Shown one piece after another: positions 1 to 7,616 of a stretch of DNA of 32,654 bases. Source of the stretch: Caldilineaceae bacterium (GTDB taxonomy: Bacteria > Chloroflexota > Anaerolineae > Caldilineales > Caldilineaceae); the NCBI GenBank assembly GCA_026708085.1, contig JAPOVP010000101.1, positions 1-32,654 of the forward strand, read 5' to 3'. Under the pieces are notes generated by a model that made no database searches, was not told the origin of the DNA, and worked only from the letters and a program-made list of their open reading frames with translations. A program made the position numbers and the translations under genes. The stretch's first letter is position 1. Each line of letters starts with the position of its first letter.

Positions 1-115
1 CCGCAACGCCCCCTCTCCTACAACATGCCTCGCCGACCTGGTGTCGATATTCGTTACAGGTGCCTAATCGAAGGTGTCTGGCCAGACCACGTCCCGCCAG
101 TCCCCTCAAATCACC

Positions 116-147
116 GCAGGCGCCGGCCTTGTGCCTGCCCTGTGCCC
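116..147. repeat. Degenerate copy of CTTGT-loop hairpin repeat
   Basis: The 15-base string at 125-139 (GGCCTTGTGCCTGCC) is identical to 20701-20715, and a TGTGCCCC-like tail follows in both places. In this copy the immediate arm is interrupted: GCAGGC at 116-121 can still pair with GCCTGC at 133-138, leaving an enlarged loop. It is probably a decayed member of the same dispersed family as 20692-20722 and 31831-31855. Confidence 0.5.
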
Positions 148-297
148 CCAACAAGGGACCTCCCGGAAAGGTCAGACCTGGCGCCTCCCCTGCGTCTCTC
201 CAGGAGCAGACAAAAAATTCCAGCAGCCGCCGGCATGGATTCCCTGCCAGACTGTTCCCACCCCGGAACAGGGAGGCTCCTAGCGGCTCAATTGCCT

Positions 298-326
298 TTG
301 ACACTGGCCAAAAACTGAAGTATGAT
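298..326 (+). promoter_or_regulatory. Near-consensus sigma70 promoter
   Basis: TTGACA at 298-303 is a perfect -35 box. It is followed by a 17-base spacer and TATGAT at 321-326, one mismatch from the consensus -10. Transcription would start near 333 and run toward the lipoprotein gene at 846, giving a leader of about 510 nt. No other good open frame follows it. Confidence 0.6.
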
Positions 327-845
327 GCGACCGGGCTGACGACAGGGTTCCCAACGGCACACCGGTGCAAACCCCCGCGCCGACATCAAATGCGGAACCG
401 CTACTCTCGTCTATATCGCTCAAGCGGACACTCTGTCGCTCGGAAGAATCTCAGTTCTCAACTTTCCGACCAACCGCTTATTCCTGCTATATCGTTACAT
501 GCCATTTTCCAAAGGCAGCCATTCGAGATGCCAGGGACCGGACCCAAGTCTTGGTCAAACTGTCCCCTGCCCGCAGGGTCATCCGCTCGGCCTTCCTGTG
601 ACTCACGTGGCCGGTCCCGTTTTGACGGAGCTTCTTACCCAAAAATGAACTATGATTCGTCCCGCTCTCCACGGTCTTGACCCTGAAAGCGGAGGCCTTT
701 CTTGAAAGGAGGTGGCTGGACAACAAAAGGAAAACAAAGCTCTTGTTGCGGCGGCTTCAAACTGACGCCGCCACTTCATCAGATCCAGGCAGGATTTCAC
801 TACGCGCCCTTCTCGGGTGCACCCACTACGCAAGGAGTGAAAAGC

Positions 846-2591
846 ATGTCGAGATTTCGATGGCAGATTCTGATAGGACTCGTCCTGGTCCTTGGCATAT
901 CGCTCACCGCATGTGTCGCGCCGGCAGCCCCGGCCGGAGATGGTGGCGAGATGGCAGACAGCGGCGACATGATGCCGGAAGTCATGCTGCCCGATGACGC
1001 CGCCGAAGACCAGATCCTCAACGTCGTGCATGAAGGCGGCTGCGGCTCCGGTCCCTTCCCCGGGATCGACTATGGCAGCCCTTGTAACTTCGGTCACATG
1101 TTTATGCCTCCCTTCCTGGTGGACATCGACGGCAACGTAATGCCCGGCCTATTCACCACCGACTGGGAAGTGAACGAAGACCTGACCGAGTACATCTTCC
1201 ACATCCAGGAAGAGGCGGTATGGTCCGACGGCAAATCAATCACCGCCCAGGACGCGATCGACTGGTGGAACTACATCTTCCACTCCGACCGCAACTCCTG
1301 GCCGCGCAACTTCGTCATGGGCGCAGTCAAGGGCATTGACGAATTCGCCGACGGCGAGACCGAAACGATTGCCGGCCTGACCGCTCTGGACGACAAAACG
1401 CTGAAGGTTGAGCTTTGGCGTCCCGAGGGATCTCTGCCGCAGCTGTGGGGTTTCCGTGAGGCTGCCCCGGCCCGCTTCAGCCAGTACGCCGATCTCCTTG
1501 AAAGAGCCGACGAATTCAACGACGCCACAGAATGGCGCGGCGCCATGGCCGAACGTTTCTTCCAGGGTGAGAACGCTGCCGATCTGATCGTCAGCGGCCC
1601 CTTCAGGCCGGTGCACCTGTCACCGGAACCGGACGCAATCTACCGCTTCGAACGCAACCCCAACTGGTGGGGTAAGCCAACCCTGCTGGACGGCATCGAA
1701 GCCACTACCATCCGTGACTTCCAGACGATTCTCCTCATGTTCGAAAACGACGAGATTGACCTGGCTCTGCAGCTCGCCGGTCCTTCGTCTGTCCTGTTGC
1801 GCCAGAATCAGCCTGAAGCCTTCCGTGAGATTCCCATCTCCGCATTCTGGGCTATGTACTTCGTCACCGACCAGGAACCGGCCGACGACGTCAACCTGCG
1901 CCGCGCCCTGATGTCTGCCATCGAGTGGGATAAAGTAGCCGAAATCGCCTGGGAAGGCGAGCAGGCGCCCAGCAACGCTGGCAGCCCCATGGCTCCCTCC
2001 TATCAGTGCTTTGACGCCGACTTCCAGCCCTATCCCTTCAACCCCGAAAGGGCCGCAGAATTCCTGGCCGAGTCGAAGTATGGGCCAACCGGCGAAACAG
2101 TGCCCAAGATTCGCATTCTGACCGGTGGCAGCGATCCGCCCCGCATCCGCGCCGCACAGATCATCCAGGAAATGTGGCGCGTTAACCTCGGCATCGAGGA
2201 TGTCGAGATCAAGAACGCCGAGGCCGAGTTTGTCGACGGTGAGGGACTGGTTGCCCTCCGCGTGACCAGCGGTGGCTCCTTCCTCCCGCGTCCGGGCTAT
2301 CTGCTGGAAGGAATCGCCCACACGCGCGGCGGCGCCTATCAGTCCTGGACGAACTACACCGAAGAAGGCTGGGACGAGGAAATCGATGCACTTCTCTCTA
2401 TGGATCCCGGCAGCGCCGAGTACTGCGAGCGTTCGCAGGCCATGCTGAAAAAGTTCACCGACGCTGCTCTCGTAATCCCGACCGGCTACATCCGCGGCTG
2501 GTTCCAGATTCAGCCCTGGGTCGGCGGTTACGGCCAGAGCCGCATCAGTTTCTGGCACACGATGACCGAAACCTACCTCAAAGAACGGTAG
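846..2591 (+). CDS. ABC transporter family 5 substrate-binding lipoprotein
   Basis: This is a 581-residue extracytoplasmic solute-binding protein of the DppA/OppA type (SBP_bac_5). It would capture a ligand outside the membrane and deliver it to the two permeases that follow. The N-terminus is a lipoprotein signal: a short basic start, a hydrophobic core at residues 8-19 and the lipobox LTAC with Cys23. An Ala/Pro/Gly linker follows. The typical 'Y.FHI.E...WSDGK.ITA.DA' stretch of the family lies near residues 115-145. The start at 846 is chosen because AAGGAG (832-837) lies 8 nt upstream and this start gives a clean signal peptide; the longer frame from TTG 702 does not. The family binds peptides, nickel, opines or oligosaccharides. 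The sequence alone does not tell which, but the surrounding sugar-catabolic genes favour a carbohydrate or sugar-acid ligand. Confidence 0.9.
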   Translation: MSRFRWQILIGLVLVLGISLTACVAPAAPAGDGGEMADSGDMMPEVMLPDDAAEDQILNVVHEGGCGSGPFPGIDYGSPCNFGHMFMPPFLVDIDGNVMPGLFTTDWEVNEDLTEYIFHIQEEAVWSDGKSITAQDAIDWWNYIFHSDRNSWPRNFVMGAVKGIDEFADGETETIAGLTALDDKTLKVELWRPEGSLPQLWGFREAAPARFSQYADLLERADEFNDATEWRGAMAERFFQGENAADLIVSGPFRPVHLSPEPDAIYRFERNPNWWGKPTLLDGIEATTIRDFQTILLMFENDEIDLALQLAGPSSVLLRQNQPEAFREIPISAFWAMYFVTDQEPADDVNLRRALMSAIEWDKVAEIAWEGEQAPSNAGSPMAPSYQCFDADFQPYPFNPERAAEFLAESKYGPTGETVPKIRILTGGSDPPRIRAAQIIQEMWRVNLGIEDVEIKNAEAEFVDGEGLVALRVTSGGSFLPRPGYLLEGIAHTRGGAYQSWTNYTEEGWDEEIDALLSMDPGSAEYCERSQAMLKKFTDAALVIPTGYIRGWFQIQPWVGGYGQSRISFWHTMTETYLKER

Positions 2592-2610
2592 TCGATAAGT
2601 GAAGAACTGT

Positions 2611-2650
2611 GGTCGGTGGCCGGCTGCCCCTGAGGCGCTGGCCACTGGCC
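2611..2650 (+). promoter_or_regulatory. Stem-loop between lipoprotein and permease genes
   Basis: Bases 2611-2624 pair with 2637-2650 (14 pairs, three of them G-U). One bulged base (2625) is followed by three more pairs (2626-2628 with 2634-2636) closing a 5-nt loop. There is no U-run after it, so it is unlikely to be a strong terminator. It lies 20 nt after the lipoprotein stop and 50 nt before the permease start, a position where such structures protect the upstream mRNA or reduce downstream expression in other importer operons. Confidence 0.55.
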
Positions 2651-2700
2651 GCCTCCCGCCTCCTTTTCACCGCGAACCATTTGCCACTGGGGACTGAAAC

Positions 2701-3648
2701 GTGACCCGCTACCTGTCGATGCGGCTGCTGATCATCATCCCAACGCTTTTTGCGACCCTGATGATCGTATTCCTTCTGGGCTATCTCGGGCCGATCGATC
2801 CGGTTACGATTCTCCGTACACAGTGGGCAGCACAGGGCGTCTATCTGAATGAAGAGGAAGTGGCCGATCTGCGCAGCCAGTATGGTCTTGACAGACCCTT
2901 CCACGTGCAGTTCGGCACCTACATGGGCAATCTGCTCCAGGGCAAGTTCGGCTATTCCTTCCTGGACGCCGCACCGATCTGGCCGCGCATCAAACGCGCT
3001 TTGCCCGTCTCCGGTCAGCTGGCGCTGGGCGTGTTGGCGATCATGACGTTTATTGGCATCCCCTTGGGTATGCTCGCGGCCCGGTTTCACAATACCGTGC
3101 TCGACTATACCATCGTCAGCGGTAGCCTGTTCTTCTGGTCCATCCCTCCCTATGTCCTTGTTCCTGTTATTCTGATCATCACTGTCCTGTGGATGGACAT
3201 CATGAACGTTCCCCGTGGATGGAAGGGCGTTTTGCATCCATCCTTTTTTGTAGCCGCTGCTATCATCTCTACGCGTTCCCTGGCAGGCGTAATTCGCCAA
3301 ACACGCGGCGGCATTTTGGAAGTAATGCAGAATGACTATGTCCGCACCGCGCGCGCCAAGGGATTGAACGAGGTCATTGTCATGGCGCGCCACGTAGCCC
3401 GCAACGCACTTATTCCTGTAGTGACTTCCCTGGGACTCCTGGTTGACGACTTCATGTGGGGGGCGGTCTTCCTTGAGCTGGCGTTCAACCTGCCCGGTCT
3501 GGGCCGTCTGTTCCAACAAGGGTTGGCGGGCCGAGACTTTAACATGATCAATGGTGTGGTCCTCTTCACCGCCGGCATGACGATGGCACTGAATCTCATC
3601 GTCGACCTGATCTATCCTCTCTTGGATCCCCGCGTAGCCTACGACTAA
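2701..3648 (+). CDS. ABC transporter permease, DppB/OppB type
   Basis: This 315-residue inner-membrane permease is one half of the translocation channel for the importer whose binding protein is encoded just upstream. It has the normal family length. The N-terminus MTRYLSMRLL runs into a first membrane helix (about residues 8-29), followed by the soluble loop usual for DppB (about 30-100), then five more hydrophobic segments. The EAA-like loop that contacts the ATPase is visible as 'VRTARAKGL....VMARHVARNALIPV' near residues 215-242, and the family ending 'LLDPRVAYD' is intact. The start is GTG with only a weak ribosome binding site (GGGGAC). With the stem-loop upstream, this suggests lower expression than the lipoprotein. 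A partner ATPase gene is not present nearby. Confidence 0.9.
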   Translation: MTRYLSMRLLIIIPTLFATLMIVFLLGYLGPIDPVTILRTQWAAQGVYLNEEEVADLRSQYGLDRPFHVQFGTYMGNLLQGKFGYSFLDAAPIWPRIKRALPVSGQLALGVLAIMTFIGIPLGMLAARFHNTVLDYTIVSGSLFFWSIPPYVLVPVILIITVLWMDIMNVPRGWKGVLHPSFFVAAAIISTRSLAGVIRQTRGGILEVMQNDYVRTARAKGLNEVIVMARHVARNALIPVVTSLGLLVDDFMWGAVFLELAFNLPGLGRLFQQGLAGRDFNMINGVVLFTAGMTMALNLIVDLIYPLLDPRVAYD

Positions 3649-3746
3649 GTCCAGGACCCCTGAGGCATGGCTCGCCCATCAGAGGAAAGAGTGTCCGATG
3701 CATCGGCTCTAAAGGGCTGACGGGAACAGCAACAGAGGAATTCTGG

Positions 3747-4730
3747 ATGGCTCAGACGGAACCCGCCAATACCGCGGACCTGTCGCTCGAACTGGAAGCG
3801 CAGGAGATGAAGACTCGCGGCCTGTGGAGCGATGCCTTTCGGCGTATGGTGCGAAACAGGCTGTCTATGGCGGGATTTTTCGTCTTTTTGCTTCTCGTCG
3901 TAACAGCGTTCTTTGGACCGTATCTGGCTCCCTATCCCTACATGCTCCAAAACTTGGACCGGATCGCCGAAGGCCCAAGTAGGGAATATCTCCTGGGGAC
4001 CGACGACCTGGGGCGCGACATGTTGAGCCGGATCATGTGGGGCGCGCGCACCGCTGGCCTGGTCGCCATCATATCTACGGTGTTTAGCCTCGTTCTGGGT
4101 ATGTTGCTCGGTGCCGTGGCCGCCTATTCAGGCAGGTTGGCGGACTGGCTGATCGGCCGCGCCATCGACGTAACCATGTCAATTCCCCAACTGCTCTTCG
4201 CTTCGCTTATGGCTGCCACCTTTCGCAAACCGGTCGCCGACTGGGTCGATTCGATGTACGAGGCCACCGGCCTGGAATTCTTCTCAACCCCTACCTACGT
4301 CGACCTGATCGTCGTATTTGGAGCTCTCTCGCTGATCCAGTGGCCAGCCTACGCCCGCATGATCCGGGGACAGATACTTTCGTTGCGCGAAAAGGAGTTT
4401 GTCGAGGCTGCACGCGCCATAGGTGTCAGCCAGAGAAAAATCCTGTTAAAGCACCTGATACCGAACGCGCTCGGCCCTTTGATTGTGCTCGTTACTTTCG
4501 GTTTTGGCGCCGCCATCGTCGCCGAGTCCGGCCTGAGTTTTCTCGGTGTGGGCGTTCAGCCGCCCCAGGCCAGCTGGGGCGCTATGATTCAGGACAACGC
4601 GCTGAGCTGGCGCTACCGCCCCTGGCTTGTCGCCGTTCCCGGCCTGACTATCGCCATCGTCTCAGTCGGAATTAACTTCCTGGGCGACGGCCTGAACGAC
4701 GCCCTCAACCCGCGCCAGGCCGAATCATAA
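3747..4730 (+). CDS. ABC transporter permease, DppC/OppC type
   Basis: This 327-residue second permease of the same importer pairs with the DppB-type protein. Residues 1-40 form a cytoplasmic N-terminal tail, and the first helix is near 44-66. The family signature 'LLGTDDLGRDMLSRI.WGAR' follows near residue 88. The EAA loop 'FVEAARAIGVSQRKILLKHLIPNALGPL' is near 217-245 and 'ESGLSFLGVGVQPPQASWG' is near 258-276; the protein ends with 'LGDGLNDALNPR'. AGAGGAA (3734-3740) lies 6 nt before ATG 3747. The 98-bp gap after the first permease contains a perfect 12-bp palindrome (3695-3706). No DppD or DppF-type ATPase follows; the next gene belongs to the catabolic operon. Confidence 0.9.
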   Translation: MAQTEPANTADLSLELEAQEMKTRGLWSDAFRRMVRNRLSMAGFFVFLLLVVTAFFGPYLAPYPYMLQNLDRIAEGPSREYLLGTDDLGRDMLSRIMWGARTAGLVAIISTVFSLVLGMLLGAVAAYSGRLADWLIGRAIDVTMSIPQLLFASLMAATFRKPVADWVDSMYEATGLEFFSTPTYVDLIVVFGALSLIQWPAYARMIRGQILSLREKEFVEAARAIGVSQRKILLKHLIPNALGPLIVLVTFGFGAAIVAESGLSFLGVGVQPPQASWGAMIQDNALSWRYRPWLVAVPGLTIAIVSVGINFLGDGLNDALNPRQAES

Positions 4731-4809
4731 CCCTCCCATTCGCAGGTCTGCCATTTCAGTCATCCACGGTCCACCGTTGCGCGTTACATCAGATTCTCAG
4801 GAGCATCCC

Positions 4810-5304
4810 ATGTACGATTGGACTGTGTTGAACCAGACCGTGAGCGAAACACTCGCCAGCGGTACTGTAGGCACGCCCCTCTTCGTCCGCTGGACCGCGG
4901 CCGCAGCCCAGAACCCTCCCGAACTTAAACCTCTGCTGGCCGCGATGAGTGCCTATGCCGAATCCTGGCTGTCGGCCCGACCGCGCCGGGTCTACGCTAC
5001 CGGCTCGGCCGATGCAGGGCATCTCTCGCTCGCGCTGGAATTCGGGAACGGCCAGTCGGCTCTTCTGGCAATTGCTCTGGCCCAAGGTCACCCCACTATG
5101 AACCTGATCATCCTCGGTGCACGCGGCGCTATCTATCAGGCAGACGCCGAGGTAACAGCGCATGCGCTGAATCTGGCCGGTGACAGGGACGATAGCCTTC
5201 AACCTTCTGCGCTCTTGTCAACGCCGCGAATGGTGGCCGCAATTGACAAGTCACTTTTCTCCCAACAGCCCGTGCTGCTGTCCGCGGAAGGAGACCAACG
5301 ATGA
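4810..5304 (+). CDS. Small protein resembling a Gfo/Idh/MocA C-terminal domain
   Basis: This is a 164-residue soluble protein that I cannot assign to a named family. The start at 4810 is supported by CAGGAG (4798-4803) 6 nt upstream. The stretch from about residue 60 to 125 ('LSLALEFGNGQSALLAIAL...TMNLIILGARGAIYQAD') resembles the part of Gfo/Idh/MocA oxidoreductases in which a strand 'L.FeNG..A.i......G....i.l.GtkGsl' lines the substrate pocket. There is no nucleotide-binding glycine motif and no EKP motif, so it would lack the Rossmann half. Its stop overlaps the start of the next oxidoreductase (ATGA at 5301-5304), which implies translational coupling. A role as a partner or regulator of that enzyme is inference. 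Confidence 0.6.
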   Translation: MYDWTVLNQTVSETLASGTVGTPLFVRWTAAAAQNPPELKPLLAAMSAYAESWLSARPRRVYATGSADAGHLSLALEFGNGQSALLAIALAQGHPTMNLIILGARGAIYQADAEVTAHALNLAGDRDDSLQPSALLSTPRMVAAIDKSLFSQQPVLLSAEGDQR

Positions 5305-6485
5305 TCAGCCAACAGTTCGGTGTCCTCCTGATCTCCGGCAGACTTACGCACCAGGAAAACTACGCCCTCAACCTGCGCGCCGACCCCCGCTGCACCCTTG
5401 TTGGCCTCACTGACGAAAAGGACGTTCCCGCCGAGCGCGCCCAGCTGAACAAACAGTTCGCCGAAGACCTCGGCATCCCCTACTGGCCAGACTTGGACGA
5501 AGCCCTGGCCCGCGACGACGTGCATGTCGTCTCCATCTGCGCCGACCCCGAGCGCCGCGGCCGCATCGCCGCCCGCTGCGCCAACGCTGGCAAGCACATC
5601 TATGTCGACAAGCCGATGACGCCGTATCTGTCGCACGCCGACGCCGTCGTCGCCGCCGTCGAAAGCTCCGGCGTACGCAGCCAGATGTTCAGCTCCAACC
5701 ACCAGCCCTGGGTTGGTCAGGCCCTCCAGGTCGTCGAGTCAGGCGAATTGGGCGAGTTGACCGCCATCCACGTCGACAACCTGTTCGCCAAGGGGCCAAA
5801 TGGTACGGCAACCCTGGGCTCGCCGCGACAGGCAAATTATCCTCCTGTAATCTCCAACTTTGTCGACGCAAAAGCCGAGCTGTACGCCATCGGCGTTTAC
5901 GCATTGGGATTCGTCTGCATGATTTCCGGTCGCGCCGTCGAAACCGTCTTCGGCAGTACGGCCAACTACTTTTTTGAGGCACACCAGCGCCGCAACATGG
6001 AAGATTTCGGCTTTCTCTCTCTCACCCTGGAAGGCGGCGCAACCGCCACCATCACCGGCGGTCGCATTGGCTGGTCCAGCCACCCCGCCGGCGGCGCCAA
6101 CCAGATCCACCTCATAGGCACCAAAGGATCGCTCTTCTTAAGCGCCAACCGACCGACCCTGGAAATCTACAACGCCGACCCACCTTGGACTCCGCCTGAG
6201 ATCCATCCCCGCGATCCCATGGGCTTCTGGCGCACAACCCAGGAAGAGGTACGAGGCCAATCCAAACGCACGCTCGCCCCGCTCTCCAATGCACTCGATA
6301 ACCGCACCGACGCCAGCTACTTCATCGACTGCATTGTCGAAGAACGCGAGAGCGGGATGAATGCTCGCCAGGCCGCCTACCTGACCGAAATCCTGCTGGC
6401 CGGGTATAAGTCCGCAGCCGAAGGGCAGGTAGTCAAAATGCCTTTGGCTCGTGATGGCGACCATGCTCAGGGCACCCAAGCATAG
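5301..6485 (+). CDS. Gfo/Idh/MocA family oxidoreductase (DKP variant)
   Basis: This 394-residue protein belongs to the NAD(P)-dependent sugar/inositol dehydrogenase superfamily. The N-terminal half has the Rossmann pattern, but the nucleotide loop is unusual (GVLLISGRLTH, not GxGxxG). The conserved EKP motif appears as DKP at residues 103-105 ('IYVDKPMT'). The C-terminal sheet domain contains 'LTLEGGATATITGGRIGW' and 'QIHLIGTKGSLFL'. A good ribosome binding site (AAGGAG, 5288-5293) lies inside the end of the previous gene, and the two genes overlap by 4 nt. Because the glycine loop and EKP are both altered, the cofactor or chemistry may differ from the other two family members here. The substrate is unknown but is probably a sugar or sugar acid. 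Confidence 0.85.
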   Translation: MISQQFGVLLISGRLTHQENYALNLRADPRCTLVGLTDEKDVPAERAQLNKQFAEDLGIPYWPDLDEALARDDVHVVSICADPERRGRIAARCANAGKHIYVDKPMTPYLSHADAVVAAVESSGVRSQMFSSNHQPWVGQALQVVESGELGELTAIHVDNLFAKGPNGTATLGSPRQANYPPVISNFVDAKAELYAIGVYALGFVCMISGRAVETVFGSTANYFFEAHQRRNMEDFGFLSLTLEGGATATITGGRIGWSSHPAGGANQIHLIGTKGSLFLSANRPTLEIYNADPPWTPPEIHPRDPMGFWRTTQEEVRGQSKRTLAPLSNALDNRTDASYFIDCIVEERESGMNARQAAYLTEILLAGYKSAAEGQVVKMPLARDGDHAQGTQA

Positions 6486-6562
6486 CCATCTTTTCACCGA
6501 AAAATTCGCCCGCGTTTCACTTTTAGACCGCAGTATTTCCGCTTCAAAACTAGAGGAGCCTG

Positions 6563-7603
6563 ATGACACAGTCCACTCGCCACTCATCCGATTACCTGCA
6601 AAAGATCAGCCGCAACCTCTTCGCGGCCACCGGAGCCCCCGATGACATCGCCGCCACCGTTGCCGAAATCCTCGTCAACGCCAACCTCGCCGGCCACGAC
6701 TCACACGGCGTCCAGTTCGTGCCCATGTACCTCGACCGGATCGAAGACGGCGGCATCGACAACAAGGCCTACCCGGAAATCGTCCGTGAGAGCGCAAACA
6801 CGATGCACGTCGACGGCAAAAAGGGTTTCGGCCACACGATGAGCCGCCAGGCAATGGACTGGGCCATCGAGCGAGCGAGAAAGTCCGCCGTCTGCTGCGT
6901 TACCTTCCAGAACACAACGCACATCGGCCGCGTAGGCGAATACGCCGAGCAGGCCGCCAGGGCCGGCTGCATCACCCTGATAACACTGGGTGGCGCCTCT
7001 GCAGCAGGTTCACAGGTCGTCCCCTTTGGCGGCGCCCGCGGCGCCCTCGGCACCAACCCCATTGCAGTAGGCATCCCCACCGGCGATGACGCTCCCTTTG
7101 TAATCGACTTCGCCACCAGCGTCATCGCTGGAGGAAAGATCCTGGTAGCCCAGAGTAAGGGTCTTGATCTTCCTGAAGGCGCGATAGTCGATAGCGAAGG
7201 CCACCCAACAACGAACCCTGAGGACTTCCGAAACGGCGGCTTCCTCTTGCCTTTCGGGGCACACAAGGGTTACGCGCTCTCTTTGTTCTTTAGCCTCATG
7301 GGCGGGCTGGCCGGCGAATTCAACGCAGAGCTGACTTCCATGGCTGGGCTGTTCATGCAGGTCTACGACGTAAACGCCTTTACGCCCCTTGAGGGCTACC
7401 AAAGCAATGTCCGCGCCGTTCTGGACGCCATGAAGTCGATACCGCCGGCCCCGGGATTCGACGAAGTGCTGGTCCCGGGCGACTTCGAACACCGCTCCCG
7501 GCAACAGCGCCTGGCCGAGGGCATCGAAGTCCCCGCGGAAACATTCGCCAAAATCGAAGCCTGGGCCGACAAACTGAACGTATCCCTAACCGAAGAACAA
7601 TAG
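6563..7603 (+). CDS. Malate/L-lactate dehydrogenase family (Ldh2) oxidoreductase
   Basis: This 346-residue NAD(P)-dependent 2-hydroxyacid dehydrogenase of the Ldh_2 family (relatives: malate, ureidoglycolate, 2,3-diketogulonate and sulfolactate dehydrogenases) is unrelated in fold to classical LDH. Family marks are 'GHDSHGVQF' at residues 44-52 with the conserved His48, 'TTHIGRVGEYAEQAA' near 115-130, 'GGARGALGTNPIAVGIP' near 155-172, 'FVIDFATSV.AGGK' near 180, and 'LPFGAHKGYALSL' near 230-243. The length is normal. AGAGGAG (6552-6558) precedes ATG 6563 by 4 nt. Its place between MocA oxidoreductases suggests it reduces or oxidises a 2-keto/2-hydroxy acid formed during sugar-acid breakdown. 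The precise substrate cannot be read from sequence. Confidence 0.88.
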   Translation: MTQSTRHSSDYLQKISRNLFAATGAPDDIAATVAEILVNANLAGHDSHGVQFVPMYLDRIEDGGIDNKAYPEIVRESANTMHVDGKKGFGHTMSRQAMDWAIERARKSAVCCVTFQNTTHIGRVGEYAEQAARAGCITLITLGGASAAGSQVVPFGGARGALGTNPIAVGIPTGDDAPFVIDFATSVIAGGKILVAQSKGLDLPEGAIVDSEGHPTTNPEDFRNGGFLLPFGAHKGYALSLFFSLMGGLAGEFNAELTSMAGLFMQVYDVNAFTPLEGYQSNVRAVLDAMKSIPPAPGFDEVLVPGDFEHRSRQQRLAEGIEVPAETFAKIEAWADKLNVSLTEEQ

Positions 7604-7616
7604 GAGGAACAGGCAG

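Larger units (their letters stand above)
1..845. other. Non-coding region upstream of the first ABC importer
   Basis: No convincing gene lies in these 845 bases. The open frames present are short, Pro/Ser/Arg-rich and lack ribosome binding sites. The stretch holds pieces of dispersed repeats (1-19 and 116-139), a 7-bp inverted repeat (252-258 with 265-271), a near-consensus promoter (298-326), and then about 510 nt of leader before the lipoprotein gene. A strong Shine-Dalgarno-like AAAGGAGGT at 705-713 has no start codon at a usable distance. A gene ending just before the window may contribute its terminator here. Confidence 0.6.

Noticed and set aside
622..656. TTGACG and TATGAT as a second active promoter
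   Set aside because: The 23-base spacer is too long for a sigma70 promoter; it is kept only as a repeat-like observation.
25..680. Overlapping open frames on the + strand in the first 680 bases
   Set aside because: They are Pro/Ser/Arg-rich, lack ribosome binding sites and family features, and cover repeat sequence and a promoter.
702..845. TTG start at 702 extending the first lipoprotein by 48 residues
   Set aside because: The extension would bury the signal peptide, and a proper AAGGAG lies before ATG 846.
3695..3706. Perfect 12-bp palindrome CCGATGCATCGG between the permease genes, as an operator
   Set aside because: It is a single copy inside an operon with no promoter nearby; it could be chance.
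2605..5700. Long minus-strand open frames opposite the permease and oxidoreductase genes
   Set aside because: They are antisense shadows of GC-rich genes; the + strand frames carry clear family motifs.
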